From: Acanthamoeba lenticulata | Taxonomy: Eukaryota; Discosea; Longamoebia; Acanthamoebidae | Direction: 5' to 3' | Assembly (NCBI GenBank): GCA_002179805.1 | Contig: NAVB01000194.1 | Coordinates: 1-18,188, forward strand | DNA length: 18,188 bases | Shown: positions 8,154-18,034 of the stretch, in pieces | Numbering within the stretch: position 1 is the stretch's first letter | Layout of the letters: each line of letters begins with the position of its first letter | The notes under the pieces: model-generated | Told to the model about the DNA's origin: nothing | Databases searched by the model: none | The model's input: only the letters and a program-made list of their open reading frames with translations | Program-made: the position numbers and the translations under genes

Positions 8154-11100
8154 TCATGGATCGAGACTCCGGAGGCAGGCTGTGATGGCCGTCACCCATT
8201 CCTCCTGCTCCGTTGTGTCCTTCAAACGCGCCACCAGCAAGTCAACAACCAACAGCCAAAACATTTTGGAGGGGGAGTTTGGAGGGTGGACGCTCACCTT
8301 GCCGGCCATGAGGTAGGTACGCTCCGTGGTGCTGATCCCGAAACAAAATTCCTTGTGGGCGGAGGGCTTCACCGAGACGCCACTGAGGACGATCGTGCCC
8401 TTGGCCTTGGCGTCCTTCTTGCTGTTATAGTAGCTGAACTCGTTGGTCTTGAGCACGCACCAACGCGTCTTCCAGTTTCGTCGCTGGCCGCCCTTTTTGG
8501 TGAGCCACCCCTGCTTCACCACGCCGCCTTGGAGGGGACACACCACAACGAAGAGACGTCAGCAACCACCTTGAAGAATAATAATAACAATAACAATAAA
8601 ATAAAGGCAAGAGACTAACCAGGAGGCAGCGAGCGGATGTTGGCGATGAGTGGCTCGAGCTCAGACTCGCGGACCCCCGCGCCACCACCACCGGCGCTGA
8701 TGCCGCTGCCGCCGGGGGAACTGAGGCTGCCGCTCGAGCTGGTCGAGCTCAGCGGCGAGGGCTGACTGCCGCCCGACGAGTTCGGGCTGAGTTGCTGGGT
8801 CGGACCGATGCCACTGCCGCCAGGCGAGGGCGGCAGCGGCGGCAACATCGTGCGCCGGAGGCTGCCGTTGCTGCCCGGGCCCGAGGGGGGCGTTGGGCTG
8901 TTGGTGCCGCCCCCGCCGCTGGGCCGCAGCGTGGGTCGCATGGGCAGGGAGGTCGGCCGCTCGCCAGGACCGCCGACGCCCAAGGCCGCCGACGAGGCTG
9001 CCGCATGGGACGACGGCGACGACGGGATCACGGGCGAGCCCGCGCCGGGCTCCATGCCGGCTGCGGGCGGACGGGGCAACGGCTTGCGCTGGCCGGGGAC
9101 CGGCAGGGGCTTGGCGACGCTGCCGTCGCCGTCCACCGGTAACGCCATCGACACGCCAAGCGAGCCGGGCGAGGGCGGTGTCGGGAGGGCCGACGTGGGC
9201 GGCGCGCCGCGGTCGAGGAAGGATTTGCGGATGCTGCCGCCGCGCGTGGGCGGCGTCGGCCGGAGCGCGGCCGCCGTGGGCACTTCGCCCGAGCCGGCGG
9301 GCGAGGCCGTGGGCGAGCCGCGCAGGGTGAGTGCCCCGAGCCGCTCGGTGACGCGCTTCTGCTGAATCTCCCGCTTCCTCTGCTCGGCCTCCTCCTCTTG
9401 TATCATCCGCGCCTTGACCAGCTTACGCTCCTCCTCGATGTCCTGAGAAATATCGTTAATATTTTTGAAATGTAAAAGAAGAAGAATGCAAAGAATGAAG
9501 ACGACGCAAGCATACTTGGAAGAGTACGGCGTAGTTGTTGATCATTCCCTCGATGACCTTTTGATTGGCAGTGAAGTCGGTGAAGATCGACTCGGCGCTG
9601 CCGGCGCCCAAGAGCGTCGGACCGAACACGATCGCCAGGTTCGAGGGGCCCATCTTGTTCGTGGCCTCATGGGCGACGACGAGCTGGAGGAAGGACATGA
9701 GGTGTTGCAGCACGTAGCGGTTATACGGCGGCAGCTGTCGGATGAGCTCCGCCAACCGCGGCACGGACACTTGCCCGCCCTCTGTCGATAACAATTAAAT
9801 AAATGACTATTATTAATATCTATTGTTTTTTTGAAAAATTGTAAAATTTTCTTGAAACCGTTCATTAAAATGAACAAAAAAAAGGGGTAAGAGGTGAGAC
9901 GTACTGACGGAATCGATGAAGAGGTCGTACATGGCGTTGGTGAGGAGCGGATCGGGCAGCTCCATGAGGAAGTGATTCATGACGCCCGCCACGACGTAGG
10001 CGTCGGCGTCCTTGGCGAATTCGATGGCCTTGCCCTGGTTGAACAGGTCCTTGTAGTCCTCGATCGAATCCAGTCGGCCGGCCTTGCGGAAGATGCCCTC
10101 CTGCGCCAGCGCTGCAGCCCTCCGGCCGTCAGATGCCTCGCCCTCAGGAGTCGCTAACACGAGAGGCGTCGCGTACCGTTCATGATGATCCACTCGGTGG
10201 CCTTCTCGATGACCATCGGGACGTCTCGCCCTTTCTCGCGCGACGTCGCCATCAATTGGTCCAAGGGAATGCCGTAGACTGCAAAATTTGGGAATTAGAA
10301 TTTGAAAATGTTAAAAAAATAATAAATAGAAATGAAATATTTGAGGAAAAGGAGAGTACTTTTGCGGGTGTCCTTCATCTCCTCGATGGAGTTGAGGAGG
10401 GAGGTCATCCAGGCGGCCTTGTCCTCGGAGGACTCGCACTGGATGGAGTACTGCTTGACCCGCGCGTGCTTGCCGCGCTGCTTCTCCTCGAGCCGGAACG
10501 TAGTGGGCGACTCCTCATCGGCGAGCTGGGCCTTGTGCATCTCGAGCTGTCCCACGACCTTGTAGGTGTAGCGCGAGAGCGAGGGCGCCTTGGTGAACAG
10601 CAGCAGGTCGTTGAACAGGAACAGGTAGGTCGACGTCATGCCGGTCGCCTTGCGCGCGGTCTTGTCGGCCGCGCCGGCCACCGCGCCCGGCCCGGCCGCC
10701 GGGGCCGCCGGGAACTGGACCTGCACGGGGCCCTCGCGCAGCAGGCGGCGCCGCGGGTCGACCAGGTTGCCCTCGTAGTTGTGCAGCCGCCGGCGCACGT
10801 CGAGGATCTTGCCCAGCGAGGCCGACGCCGCCGAGCACTGGTTGAGCTTGGCGCACAGCCTCTTCAGCGCGTCGTGGGCGGCGTCCAGAGTCGAATCTGG
10901 CATCGGCTCGTCATGAGAAGAGAATATTCAAAATAAATAAATAGCAAAACAACGGGGCCGCGGGAGTACCGGGAGAGCCGGCCATGACGAGCTGCTCGAC
11001 CACGTTGGTGTACTGGGCGACGCGCTGGACGGGAAGGGCCAGCAGCGTGGCGAGCTCGTTGCCCTCGCCCAGGATCTCCTCGCGCTCGGTGAGGAACTGC

Positions 11101-13722
11101 TTGATGGCCTTGACCCGCCGCTGGCACGCGTTGAGCGAGTACATCCCGTTGCTCAGCTTCATCTGCACTCTCGTGGGTCGAGCCCCAAAGTGAGCTCATG
11201 CCATGGCGGCTGCGGCCGCGAACGCATGCGCGCAGAGGTCGCGGCAGCACGCACGAGGTAGGCGCTGTAGACGGCCTCCATCTCCTGCAAGTTGTGGAGG
11301 AACACGGCGCTCAATTCCCTGACGAGCCGCAATGGCGTGAGAATCACGTCATCGTTCACATACAAAAGAAGAAGAAGAAGAAGAAAAAGAAGATGACGCG
11401 CACTTGGGTTCAACGTTCTCGAGCTGCTTGAGGAAGGTCGTGTGGAACGTGATGAGGGGCTTGAGGTTGCCAAACATGTCCGCAAACTCTTCCGGCAGGA
11501 CCTTGCCCTTGAGCTTCGGGTCCGCCTGTTGTTGGGCAAACAAGAGTTGCGCCCACGTGCCCGATCACGGTCAAGAGGGAAGAGCTCCCGGGAGAATTGA
11601 GGGGAAAGAGCTTGTGTGGCGCTGGAGGCGTACCGTGAGGGGCAGCATGTACATCTTGTTGACTCGCGTAGCGCAGGCCAGGTACTTCTTCTCGTCTCGC
11701 AAGAGCTGGAGGTGGATCCGCAGCACCGGGTCTGCGCAAGCCGGTGGTATAAGTTGAATATATTATAAAAATAACAAATAAATAAAATGAAAATAAAAGA
11801 AATGTAAAATGTAAAAATGTAAAATGAACCTTCAACGTTGTTGAGCTCCTCCTCGGGTTCGTCCAAGACGTCCTCCTCCTCGACGTAGACGTTACCCTTG
11901 ATCTCGTCCTTGCCCAGCTGGCGCGTCTCGTGAGCTTCCTCCTCTTCAATGCAGGTACGGACAGCGTCCATCCAGGCCTGCAGCTCGGAATCGTTCTTGG
12001 TGTAGAAGAACTGGGACGACAGCCGCCCGTTGATGGCGAAACAAAAGTCCTTCCGCGTCGACACGTCGACGGAGCAGTGCGTCAGGCGCACCACGCCGCC
12101 CAGCGACGACTGTCGAGTCCACCATGCCACGCCACGCCACGCCACGTCAGCAAACGCGGTCATGCTGGCGTGGCAAAGGTGGGTGGGAGAAGGCGCACGT
12201 CAGGGTTGGAGTAGTAGTAGAGGTATTTGTACTTGACCACCACCCACGACTTCTTCCACGACGACTTGCCCACGGAACGGTGCAGCCATCCTTGCCGCAC
12301 CGTCTCTCCACTCGCTTGGCTCTGCGGGTTTGTGTTGTTTTATTATTCTTGTTATTGTAATCATTAAATGTTTTTAATAAAAGTGACGCTGACGTACCTC
12401 GTCCTCTTCGCCATCACTGTCAGCATCGTCCTGTCCTCGCGTGCTCCTGTACTCCTTCTTTTTCTGTTGCGGAATGAAATAGTTAATAATAGTTGTTTTA
12501 AATTATAATAATAATAACAAATGACAACAAGAAGGTGAAGAGGGGGTGGAGTGCCTTGGTGATGTAACGGCGGTAGTCATCGACCTTCTGCTTGGCGACG
12601 TCGACAGCCTCGAGGGCGCACTTGTAGTAGGCGTGTTGCGCTTCGATGTAGTCGCATAGCCGCTCGAGCGTGGAGAACTTGTTCTTCTCAAAGGCGTCGG
12701 CCAGAGCGGTCTGTGCCTCGTCTCGGCTTTGGAGGTAGCGCTCTTGCAGGACGTTGCGCTCCTTCTCGATGTCGAAGGCCTTGGCGTCCTCCTTGCTCTT
12801 CAGCTGGCGCAGCTTAGTGTCTGCCGCCTCAAACGCTGCCTTGGCCTTGTCGTACTGCTTCTTCTCTTGCTGCAATGGCGCGATTTTTATTTGTGTATTT
12901 ATGTTAATATGAGTAAAATTCAATTTGTATAAAACATTAATAAATCCATCAAATTGCATAAATGTAAGAAGACAGCATTACCTCAGCAGCAGCAATTTCG
13001 CCTTTGATGAAGTCGTTGAGAGGCTCCTCAAGCTTTTCCACGTAGGAAGTGTTCTGGAAGATGGAGAGAAGGAAGGGCGGGCATGTGAGCCACGAGTGTG
13101 CATAACGAAATGAAAGACAAGCAGCAGCTCAGCGGCATGCATTGCAGCGCAGGCCAAGAGAGGCTTCTCTCAGGCCCACACGAGAAAAAGGCTGACACAA
13201 CCACAACAACGAACCGCTTTCTCGAGAAGGTCGCTCAAAAGAATTTCAAGGAGGCCCACCTTGGCCAAGCACTCACCTAAACACAAAAAGGAAAGATAAT
13301 ATGTTAAAATTTTAAATAAAGGCATATTATAATATTATAAGATTTATGTGTTCTACCCAGAGGGGAGGGTAAACCAAAGGGCGAGAACGAGAGAGGTACC
13401 AAGCTCAGGGTCCTCACGGACCGAAGTAAGAAAGTCGCCGAAGGCGTTCAACGAACGGCCCAGTCGGCGGTTGCTGTCAACCAAGGGGGCGGTCTGTTGC
13501 GTCCTCTTGGTGAGCCGCTCATGAACCTCCTTCAGGTGCACTTTGGTCGAATCCAGGCGCTGTTGACGTGTTGCCACCAAATTGAATGAATATGGTTGTC
13601 TTGCGGAATCGACCCCCAAGAAAAAACAGAATCACACGCACCTTGGCGTGCAGGTTGAGCTGAGCATCTTCTTCTCGCTGTGCTGTGTCCTTTTGTCCCC
13701 AGTTGGACAAAATCTTCTTCAT
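8154..13722 (-). CDS. Multidomain Rho regulator: BAR-PH-DH(RhoGEF)-PH-RhoGAP-linker-PH
   Basis: Nineteen exons, all phases matching: 13722-13642, 13559-13400, 13276-13260, 13053-12982, 12869-12519, 12463-12398, 12321-12199, 12109-11830, 11731-11634, 11525-11404, 11318-11255, 11162-10970, 10896-10360, 10278-10177, 10111-9905, 9781-9516, 9442-8620, 8527-8298, 8219-8154; 1,285 residues. Residues 1-227: charged alpha-helical BAR-type region. About 258-340: PH1, ending in LQAWMDAV. About 384-545: DH fold with LRDEKKYL and LPVQRVAQY (521-529). About 570-715: PH2. About 722-913: RhoGAP with arginine finger EGIFRKAG (Arg764) and NLAIVFGPTLL (Asn872). About 914-950: charged helix; to 1187: Pro/Ser/Gly linker with PxxP motifs. 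1188-1285: PH3, Trp1272. By family it would bind curved membrane, activate one Rho-type GTPase and inactivate the same or another. Exon 5 could instead end at 12555 (GC donor), 12 residues shorter. Confidence 0.88.
11364..11392. repeat. GAA-rich simple repeat inside an intron
   Basis: About five GAA units plus A-rich interruptions. On the coding (minus) strand it is a TTC polypyrimidine tract within the intron 11319-11403 of the BAR/RhoGEF/RhoGAP gene, about 46 nt before the acceptor. Its length may vary between strains. Confidence 0.6.
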
Positions 13723-13977
13723 TTCGCTTTGGAATTGCCGGCCTTCTCCTTTCGTCTGCTGTTAAAACTCTATCAACTATTGTCTCTTGTCGTCACGCCT
13801 CCTCCCTTCCTTGGTCCAAGAAGGATCAAACTGGGGCTTGAAAACGAGGACGACGAACACCAAGCGTTTTCTTGGTTGGCCCAGCCCTGAAAAATTGAAA
13901 GTGACCAGCACCAAGCCTTAATTATCGTTCCCGGTTAAATCAGAGCACCAGCGCCAGCCACGAGGCTTGACGTCTGG
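13723..13977. other. Intergenic gap: promoter side of the Rho regulator gene and 3' side of the kinase gene
   Basis: Both neighbours are on the minus strand in tandem. Holds the 5' region of the Rho regulator and the 3' region of the dihydroxyacetone kinase gene. No TATA-like box or AATAAA signal on the minus strand could be assigned with confidence, and the short open frames have no recognisable content. Confidence 0.5.
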
Positions 13978-16108
13978 TCACTGGAGGGCGCGGCACAACG
14001 CGGCGAGAAGAAGCGCGACAGCCTCGGCTCCGGCATCCTTGTGGCCCTTGGCCCGCTCGCCCAGGAAGCTGCCTCGCCCCTTACGTCGCACTAGCTCGCT
14101 CGTCGATTCAGCGCCCTTGCGCGCGGCTGCGGCGGCCGCCTCGAGCGCCGCTCGCAGCTGCTCGTGGCCGCCATCGCCCTGCTGCGCCGCAACGAAGGCG
14201 TCGGTAGCCGGCAGAAGCGCGTCCATCATCGTCGCGTCTCCCACCTTGGCACCGCCCAGCCGGCCGATGCCCTGCGTGCCCGCCTGCAGCGCCTCGGCCC
14301 ACTGACGCGCGCTGACGGCCTGGAGGCCAGCCTGCTGCAGACTGTCGGCCATGCGGAGGAAGAAGACGCCGTAGAGCGCACCCGAAGTGCCGCCCATGCT
14401 GCGCTGCAGCTCCAGGCCCACGGCGCGTAGCACGTCGGCCACTGAGCCAGCCCGGCGCAGGGCGTCGAGCTTGGCGCGCAGGGCCCGACCGCCGCGCGCC
14501 AGCGTAATGCCAAAGTCACCGTCGCCCGTCTGCTGGTCGAGCTGCGTGAGGAGCTCCTCATGCTCGAGCGCGACTGCAATGAGCTGCTCGAGCAAGTCGA
14601 CCACGCGGGCGGCTTCAGGCGAGGGCTGCGACGAGGCGGCGTCCGAGGGCGTTGCACCATCGGCAGTCGAGGGCGCACTCACGGCCGCCTTGCGATTGGG
14701 CGCTGCGCGGGCGGCCCCGTGCCACGCGGCGTCGGGCGCGGTCGGAGCATCGAGCAGGGCGAGCGCCTCGTCGTCCACAGGCAGCACGGAGAGCGACACG
14801 CCGGCCATCTCGAGCGCCGTCATGTACGTCCCCACGAGCAGCCGCGCCACGACGAAGCCATTCTCCTCGAGCCGGGCCAGCGCACGGCGCGCAACGATGT
14901 AGAGCTCCATGCTGGTTGTCGCGCCCAGGTTGTTGGCCATTACCGCCACGCGGCTCCCGCTGGGCAGCTGCGCAGCACGCTGGTGTCAGTCCAGGCCGAG
15001 TGTGCGGCGGTGGCTGCAGCAGGGGGACTACCTTGGCGTCGGCAAGGACGGCATCCAGGAGCTGATCAACAGTGGTGTCGGCGGACTGCAGCGGCTGCTT
15101 CCGCACGCCTGCCTCGCCGTGGATCCCCAGGCCGAGCTCCACCTCTGCGTTGTTGTCGTGGGTTGTGGTCAGCCGCGCAGGCAACGAGCACAGGCTGGGG
15201 AAGAGATGAGATTGAGGGCAAAGGCCGTGCCGTTGGGCGGGAGAGTGAAGGTTGGCTTGCCCACAGCCGGCACGATGCACGGGCTGAGCGCGACGCCCAT
15301 GGTGCGCACGTCGGCCGCGACGCGCTGTGCCACGCGGGTGACCTCCGCCAGGGAGCCGCCCGCCTCGGCCGCGGCGCCGGCCAGCTTGTGGACGAGGACC
15401 GTGCCGGCGATGCCCCGCCGGCCGGCCGTGGAGTCGTCCGATGCCAGTGCCACGTCGTCGGCCACAGTGACCACGTTGACTTGCAGGCCCTCCGAGCGGG
15501 CGATTTCGGCGGCGAGGCCAAAGTTGAGGCGGTCGCCCGTGTAGTTCTTGACGATCAGGAGGCAGCCCCGCGCGCCCGTGACCGCCTTGATGGCCGCTAC
15601 GATGGCGTCGGGCGCGGGACTCGTGAAGACGTCGCCTGTCGCCGTCCATAAATAGTCCCGACATAATATTAGCATGCTGCTAGTCGTCGTGCTGGCGCAC
15701 GAGCTGGTCACGAACCGGCAACCGCGGCCGACAGGAGGCCCTGCCCTACGAACCCAGCGTGGGCAGGTTCGTGGCCGCTGCCTCCGCCTGCCATTGGAAA
15801 CTTGTCAGTTCAACCCCCGACGAATAAAATAAAGGTCGCAACACGTACCGCTGACCAGGGCAACGCGCTGGTCCCGCAGCGTGGCGTCCTCCGCCATGTC
15901 GCGGCGTACGACTACGTTGTGGTCGTGTAGCTTCAGCAGACCGGGCCGGCTCCACACCAGCCCTTCTAGCATCTCCGCCACCTGCACCACACAATTGTCA
16001 CTGCCGATTTTGCAAAGGTGCACAACAAGCGATCAGACGCTCAACGAGTAGACGGTTGAGCCCAAAAGTACGAACCACTTTCGTGGGATCGTTCACGAGT
16101 TTCTTCAT
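13978..16108 (-). CDS. Dihydroxyacetone kinase / FMN cyclase-type protein (DhaK-DhaL fusion)
   Basis: Exons: 16108-16076, 15981-15849, 15787-15716, 15635-15231, 15144-15032, 14967-13978; 581 residues, matching the roughly 575-590 of ATP-dependent eukaryotic enzymes. It phosphorylates dihydroxyacetone with ATP to give dihydroxyacetone phosphate; animal homologues also act as FAD-AMP lyase. DhaK part (1 to about 328): [11 protein letters not shown] start, [49 protein letters not shown], and [10 protein letters not shown], whose His223 corresponds to the histidine that binds substrate covalently. An Ala/Pro/Ser linker (about 328-371) leads to DhaL, with TGDGDFG (Asp401 and Asp403, Mg-ATP ligands), [11 protein letters not shown] and [11 protein letters not shown]. 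No targeting peptide is seen. The intron at 15230-15145 is best explained with a GC donor. The short first exon ending in KV before GTTCGT was chosen by family conservation and is less certain. Confidence 0.92.
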
Positions 16109-16202
16109 CTTCGTGTAGATCTGTACGGAAATAAAACAAAAGATTAATTTAATAAAGTGCAAGCAAAAGAAACCAAAAAGAAAAAGGCGCTAGCGGAGAT
16201 CG
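16109..16202. promoter_or_regulatory. Divergent promoter region of the kinase and TatD genes
   Basis: Only 94 bp separate the two start codons, so both 5' regions must share or overlap this DNA. It is A/T-rich around 16133-16165. On the kinase strand a pyrimidine-rich stretch ends in TACAG 22 nt before the ATG, which could be the acceptor of a 5'-UTR intron. No specific box was identified. Confidence 0.5.
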
Positions 16203-17520
16203 ATGCGAAGAGTAGCGGCAAGAGCGCTCAAGATGACCACAACTTCCTCCAGCACAACCGCAACAGCACTCTTGGATAACTGCGGTTGCACTGGCGGCGC
16301 TGCCGCGCTCTCCACCAGCGCGCCTCCGCCGGCATCACAGCAGAAATCAAGTGGCGGCAAGAAGCAGAAGGAGCAGACGCAACCCGCCATACCTGAGCTA
16401 CCTGAGATGGCAGGCTTCACCTACTTTGATACCCACACGCATCTTGACCAGATCCTCCCTCGCGTACGTTGTTCACCTACCACGGTGAGGAGCCAGCGCT
16501 TGACCCCTTCGGGCAGTTCAAGCGGGAGCTGGAGGCCTTCCCAGAGTTTCGAGCCGAGTTCTTCAAGAACGGGTTCGGCGGGTGCGTGACCGTGAGCGCC
16601 GAGGTCGGCTCCATCGCGCCCGTGCGTCAGCTCCTGCAGTTCGATGACGTCTACGCGGCCTTTGGCATCCACCCTCACGTTGTACGCACAGCCGCTTGCG
16701 CTCGGGGAGAGTGAAGTTGTTCAGTTGCACTAAGCGATGTGCTCGTCGCGTGCTGCCAACCGACGCCAGGCCAAGACCTACACGGATGACGTCGAACGGG
16801 AGCTGATCGAGGCCATGGGCCTGGCCAAGACGGTGGCCTGGGGCGAAATCGGCCTCGACTACCACTACAACCTGTCCGAGCCCGAGACCCAGCGCGAGGT
16901 CTTTGCACGCCAGCTCCGCATGGCCGTGCAGCATAACAAGCCCCTCGTCATCCACACACGTGAGGCTGAAGAAGGTGCACTGATCATCTGCCTCTTTTTC
17001 TTCGGCTTCGCGTGCGCTTTGTGATCCTGCGCTCAACGTTGCCTCCTCTGTCGCCGCTTGATGTGCATACGTCTACCCCCAGACACGTTGCGCATCATGC
17101 GAGAACACGTTCCGCAGGACTGGCGCGTGCACGTTCATTGCTTTACGTCGTCGCTTGACATGGCCAAGGCACTGCTGGCTGAGTGGCCCAACCTCTTCAT
17201 CGGTTACACGGGGGTAATTACGTTTGGGGCGAATGAGCTGAACGAGGTCGTGCGACACGTCCCGCTCGACCGCATACTACTTGAGACAGACGGGCCCTAC
17301 ATGACCCCCGCCCCGTACCGGTACGTTGTCTCCCATCTTCAGAGTGAAACAGCACGGTGTGATCACAGTCACTGACACACTTCTCCTCTACAGAGGCAAA
17401 GTGTGTCATTCGGGCCACGTGCCGTTCATCGCCAAGAAAATAAGCGAGCTAAAGGGCGTTGCGCTACGCCAAGTGCTGGAGGCTGCTCGCGCAAACACAC
17501 AACGCATGTATGGGCTTTAA
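16203..17520 (+). CDS. TatD-family metal-dependent deoxyribonuclease
   Basis: Exons 16203-16463, 16517-16681, 16770-16974, 17083-17320, 17394-17520; 331 residues with phases matching. TatD proteins are TIM-barrel hydrolases with 3'-5' exonuclease or endonuclease activity, linked to DNA repair and DNA fragmentation. All metal-binding motifs are present: DTHTHLD (His78, His80), GEIGLDYH (Glu), LVIHTREAEE (His), VHVHCFTSS (His) and LLETDGPYMTPAP (Asp). The first intron is only 53 nt, with a GTACGT donor and TTCGGGCAG acceptor; without it the frame breaks. Residues 1-68 are a low-complexity extension starting MRRVAARALK, rich in Ser/Thr/Ala and without acidic residues for 24 positions, possibly a mitochondrial presequence. 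In-frame ATGs at 16233 and before AGFTYFD are alternative starts. The gene ends 23 bp before the 3' end of an oppositely oriented tRNA-Lys. Confidence 0.93.
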
Positions 17521-17543
17521 TTATCGAGCGAAACAAAAAAGCT

Positions 17544-17616
17544 AGCCGACCGTGGGGCTCGAACCCACGACCACAAGATTAAGAGTCTTGCGCTCTACCG
17601 ACTGAGCTAGGCCGGC
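17544..17616 (-). tRNA. tRNA-Lys (CTT)
   Basis: Acceptor GCCGGCC/GGTCGGC with one G-T pair, D arm AGCTCAGTCGGTAGAGC, anticodon stem CAAGA/TCTTG with loop CTCTTAA (anticodon CTT), T arm GTGGG-TTCGAGC-CCCAC, discriminator T. No intron. The T6 terminator at 17535-17540 on the minus strand lies 15-20 bp from the stop codon of the convergent TatD gene. Confidence 0.95.
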
Positions 17617-17963
17617 TGGTGATTACGTGGCGATAAATACCCAATAATTGTTCGCTCCAAACTATCAAGTTTTTGCAATTTAACAATAACACAACCAAAA
17701 ACTTGACACCACAATAACACAAAATCAAATATTTTGTTATTTTGGAATAATTTTTTTTAATAAATCCCAATATTTTTGAACTTGACCAATTTCATAATTT
17801 ACTTTATTTGCAAATTAAGTTTACAATAAATCCCCAAATATACCATATATCTTATTAACAATTGAACAATAATAAAAATAAATATAATATATATTTTTAT
17901 CAATACAACTAATTTTGGTGGACTTAGTTTGTCATATTTGCATTACTGCTTTCAAAAAAACAA
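17617..17963. other. AT-rich spacer, 347 bp, no gene seen
   Basis: Strongly AT-rich DNA between tRNA-Lys and tRNA-Gly, upstream of both because they diverge. It may carry their 5' Pol III leader sequences. An AATAAA at 17759-17764 on the plus strand could serve the TatD transcript but is far from its stop codon. Short open frames are chance. Confidence 0.55.
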
Positions 17964-18034
17964 GCATCTGTGGTCCAGTGGCAAGATTTCCGCCTGCCAC
18001 GCGGGAGACCCGGGTTCAATTCCCGGCGGATGCA
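17964..18034 (+). tRNA. tRNA-Gly (GCC)
   Basis: 71-nt tRNA: acceptor GCATCTG/CGGATGC, anticodon stem TCCGC/GCGGG (first pair T-G) with loop CTGCCAC (anticodon GCC), T arm CCGGG-TTCAATT-CCCGG, discriminator A. No intron; T5 terminator at 18038-18042. The remainder to the window end is AT-rich with no gene seen. Confidence 0.95.

Noticed and set aside
8808..9365. Plus-strand open frames of 116-185 codons opposite the Pro/Ser/Gly linker
   Set aside because: Antisense shadow of extreme GC-rich low-complexity coding sequence; the minus-strand frame connects by matching splice phases to RhoGAP and PH domains.
10133..10936. 267-codon plus-strand frame opposite the DH-PH/RhoGAP exons
   Set aside because: It runs across introns and exons of the minus-strand gene, including AT-rich intron DNA, and shows no recognisable domain.
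15145..15185. 41-nt GT-AG intron in the kinase gene
   Set aside because: Shorter than every other intron here, and it would insert about 15 residues absent from the family between PTFTLPPN and the conserved ELGLGIHGE block; the GC-AG solution fits better.
14560..15651. 363-codon plus-strand frame opposite the kinase
   Set aside because: Antisense shadow with an Arg/Gly/Ala-biased translation. The minus strand carries the complete set of DhaK and DhaL motifs.
16464..16516. Frameshift or pseudogene in TatD near ILPR
   Set aside because: A 53-nt intron with GTACGT donor and TTCGGGCAG acceptor joins the two frames in phase and gives a continuous family-like sequence.
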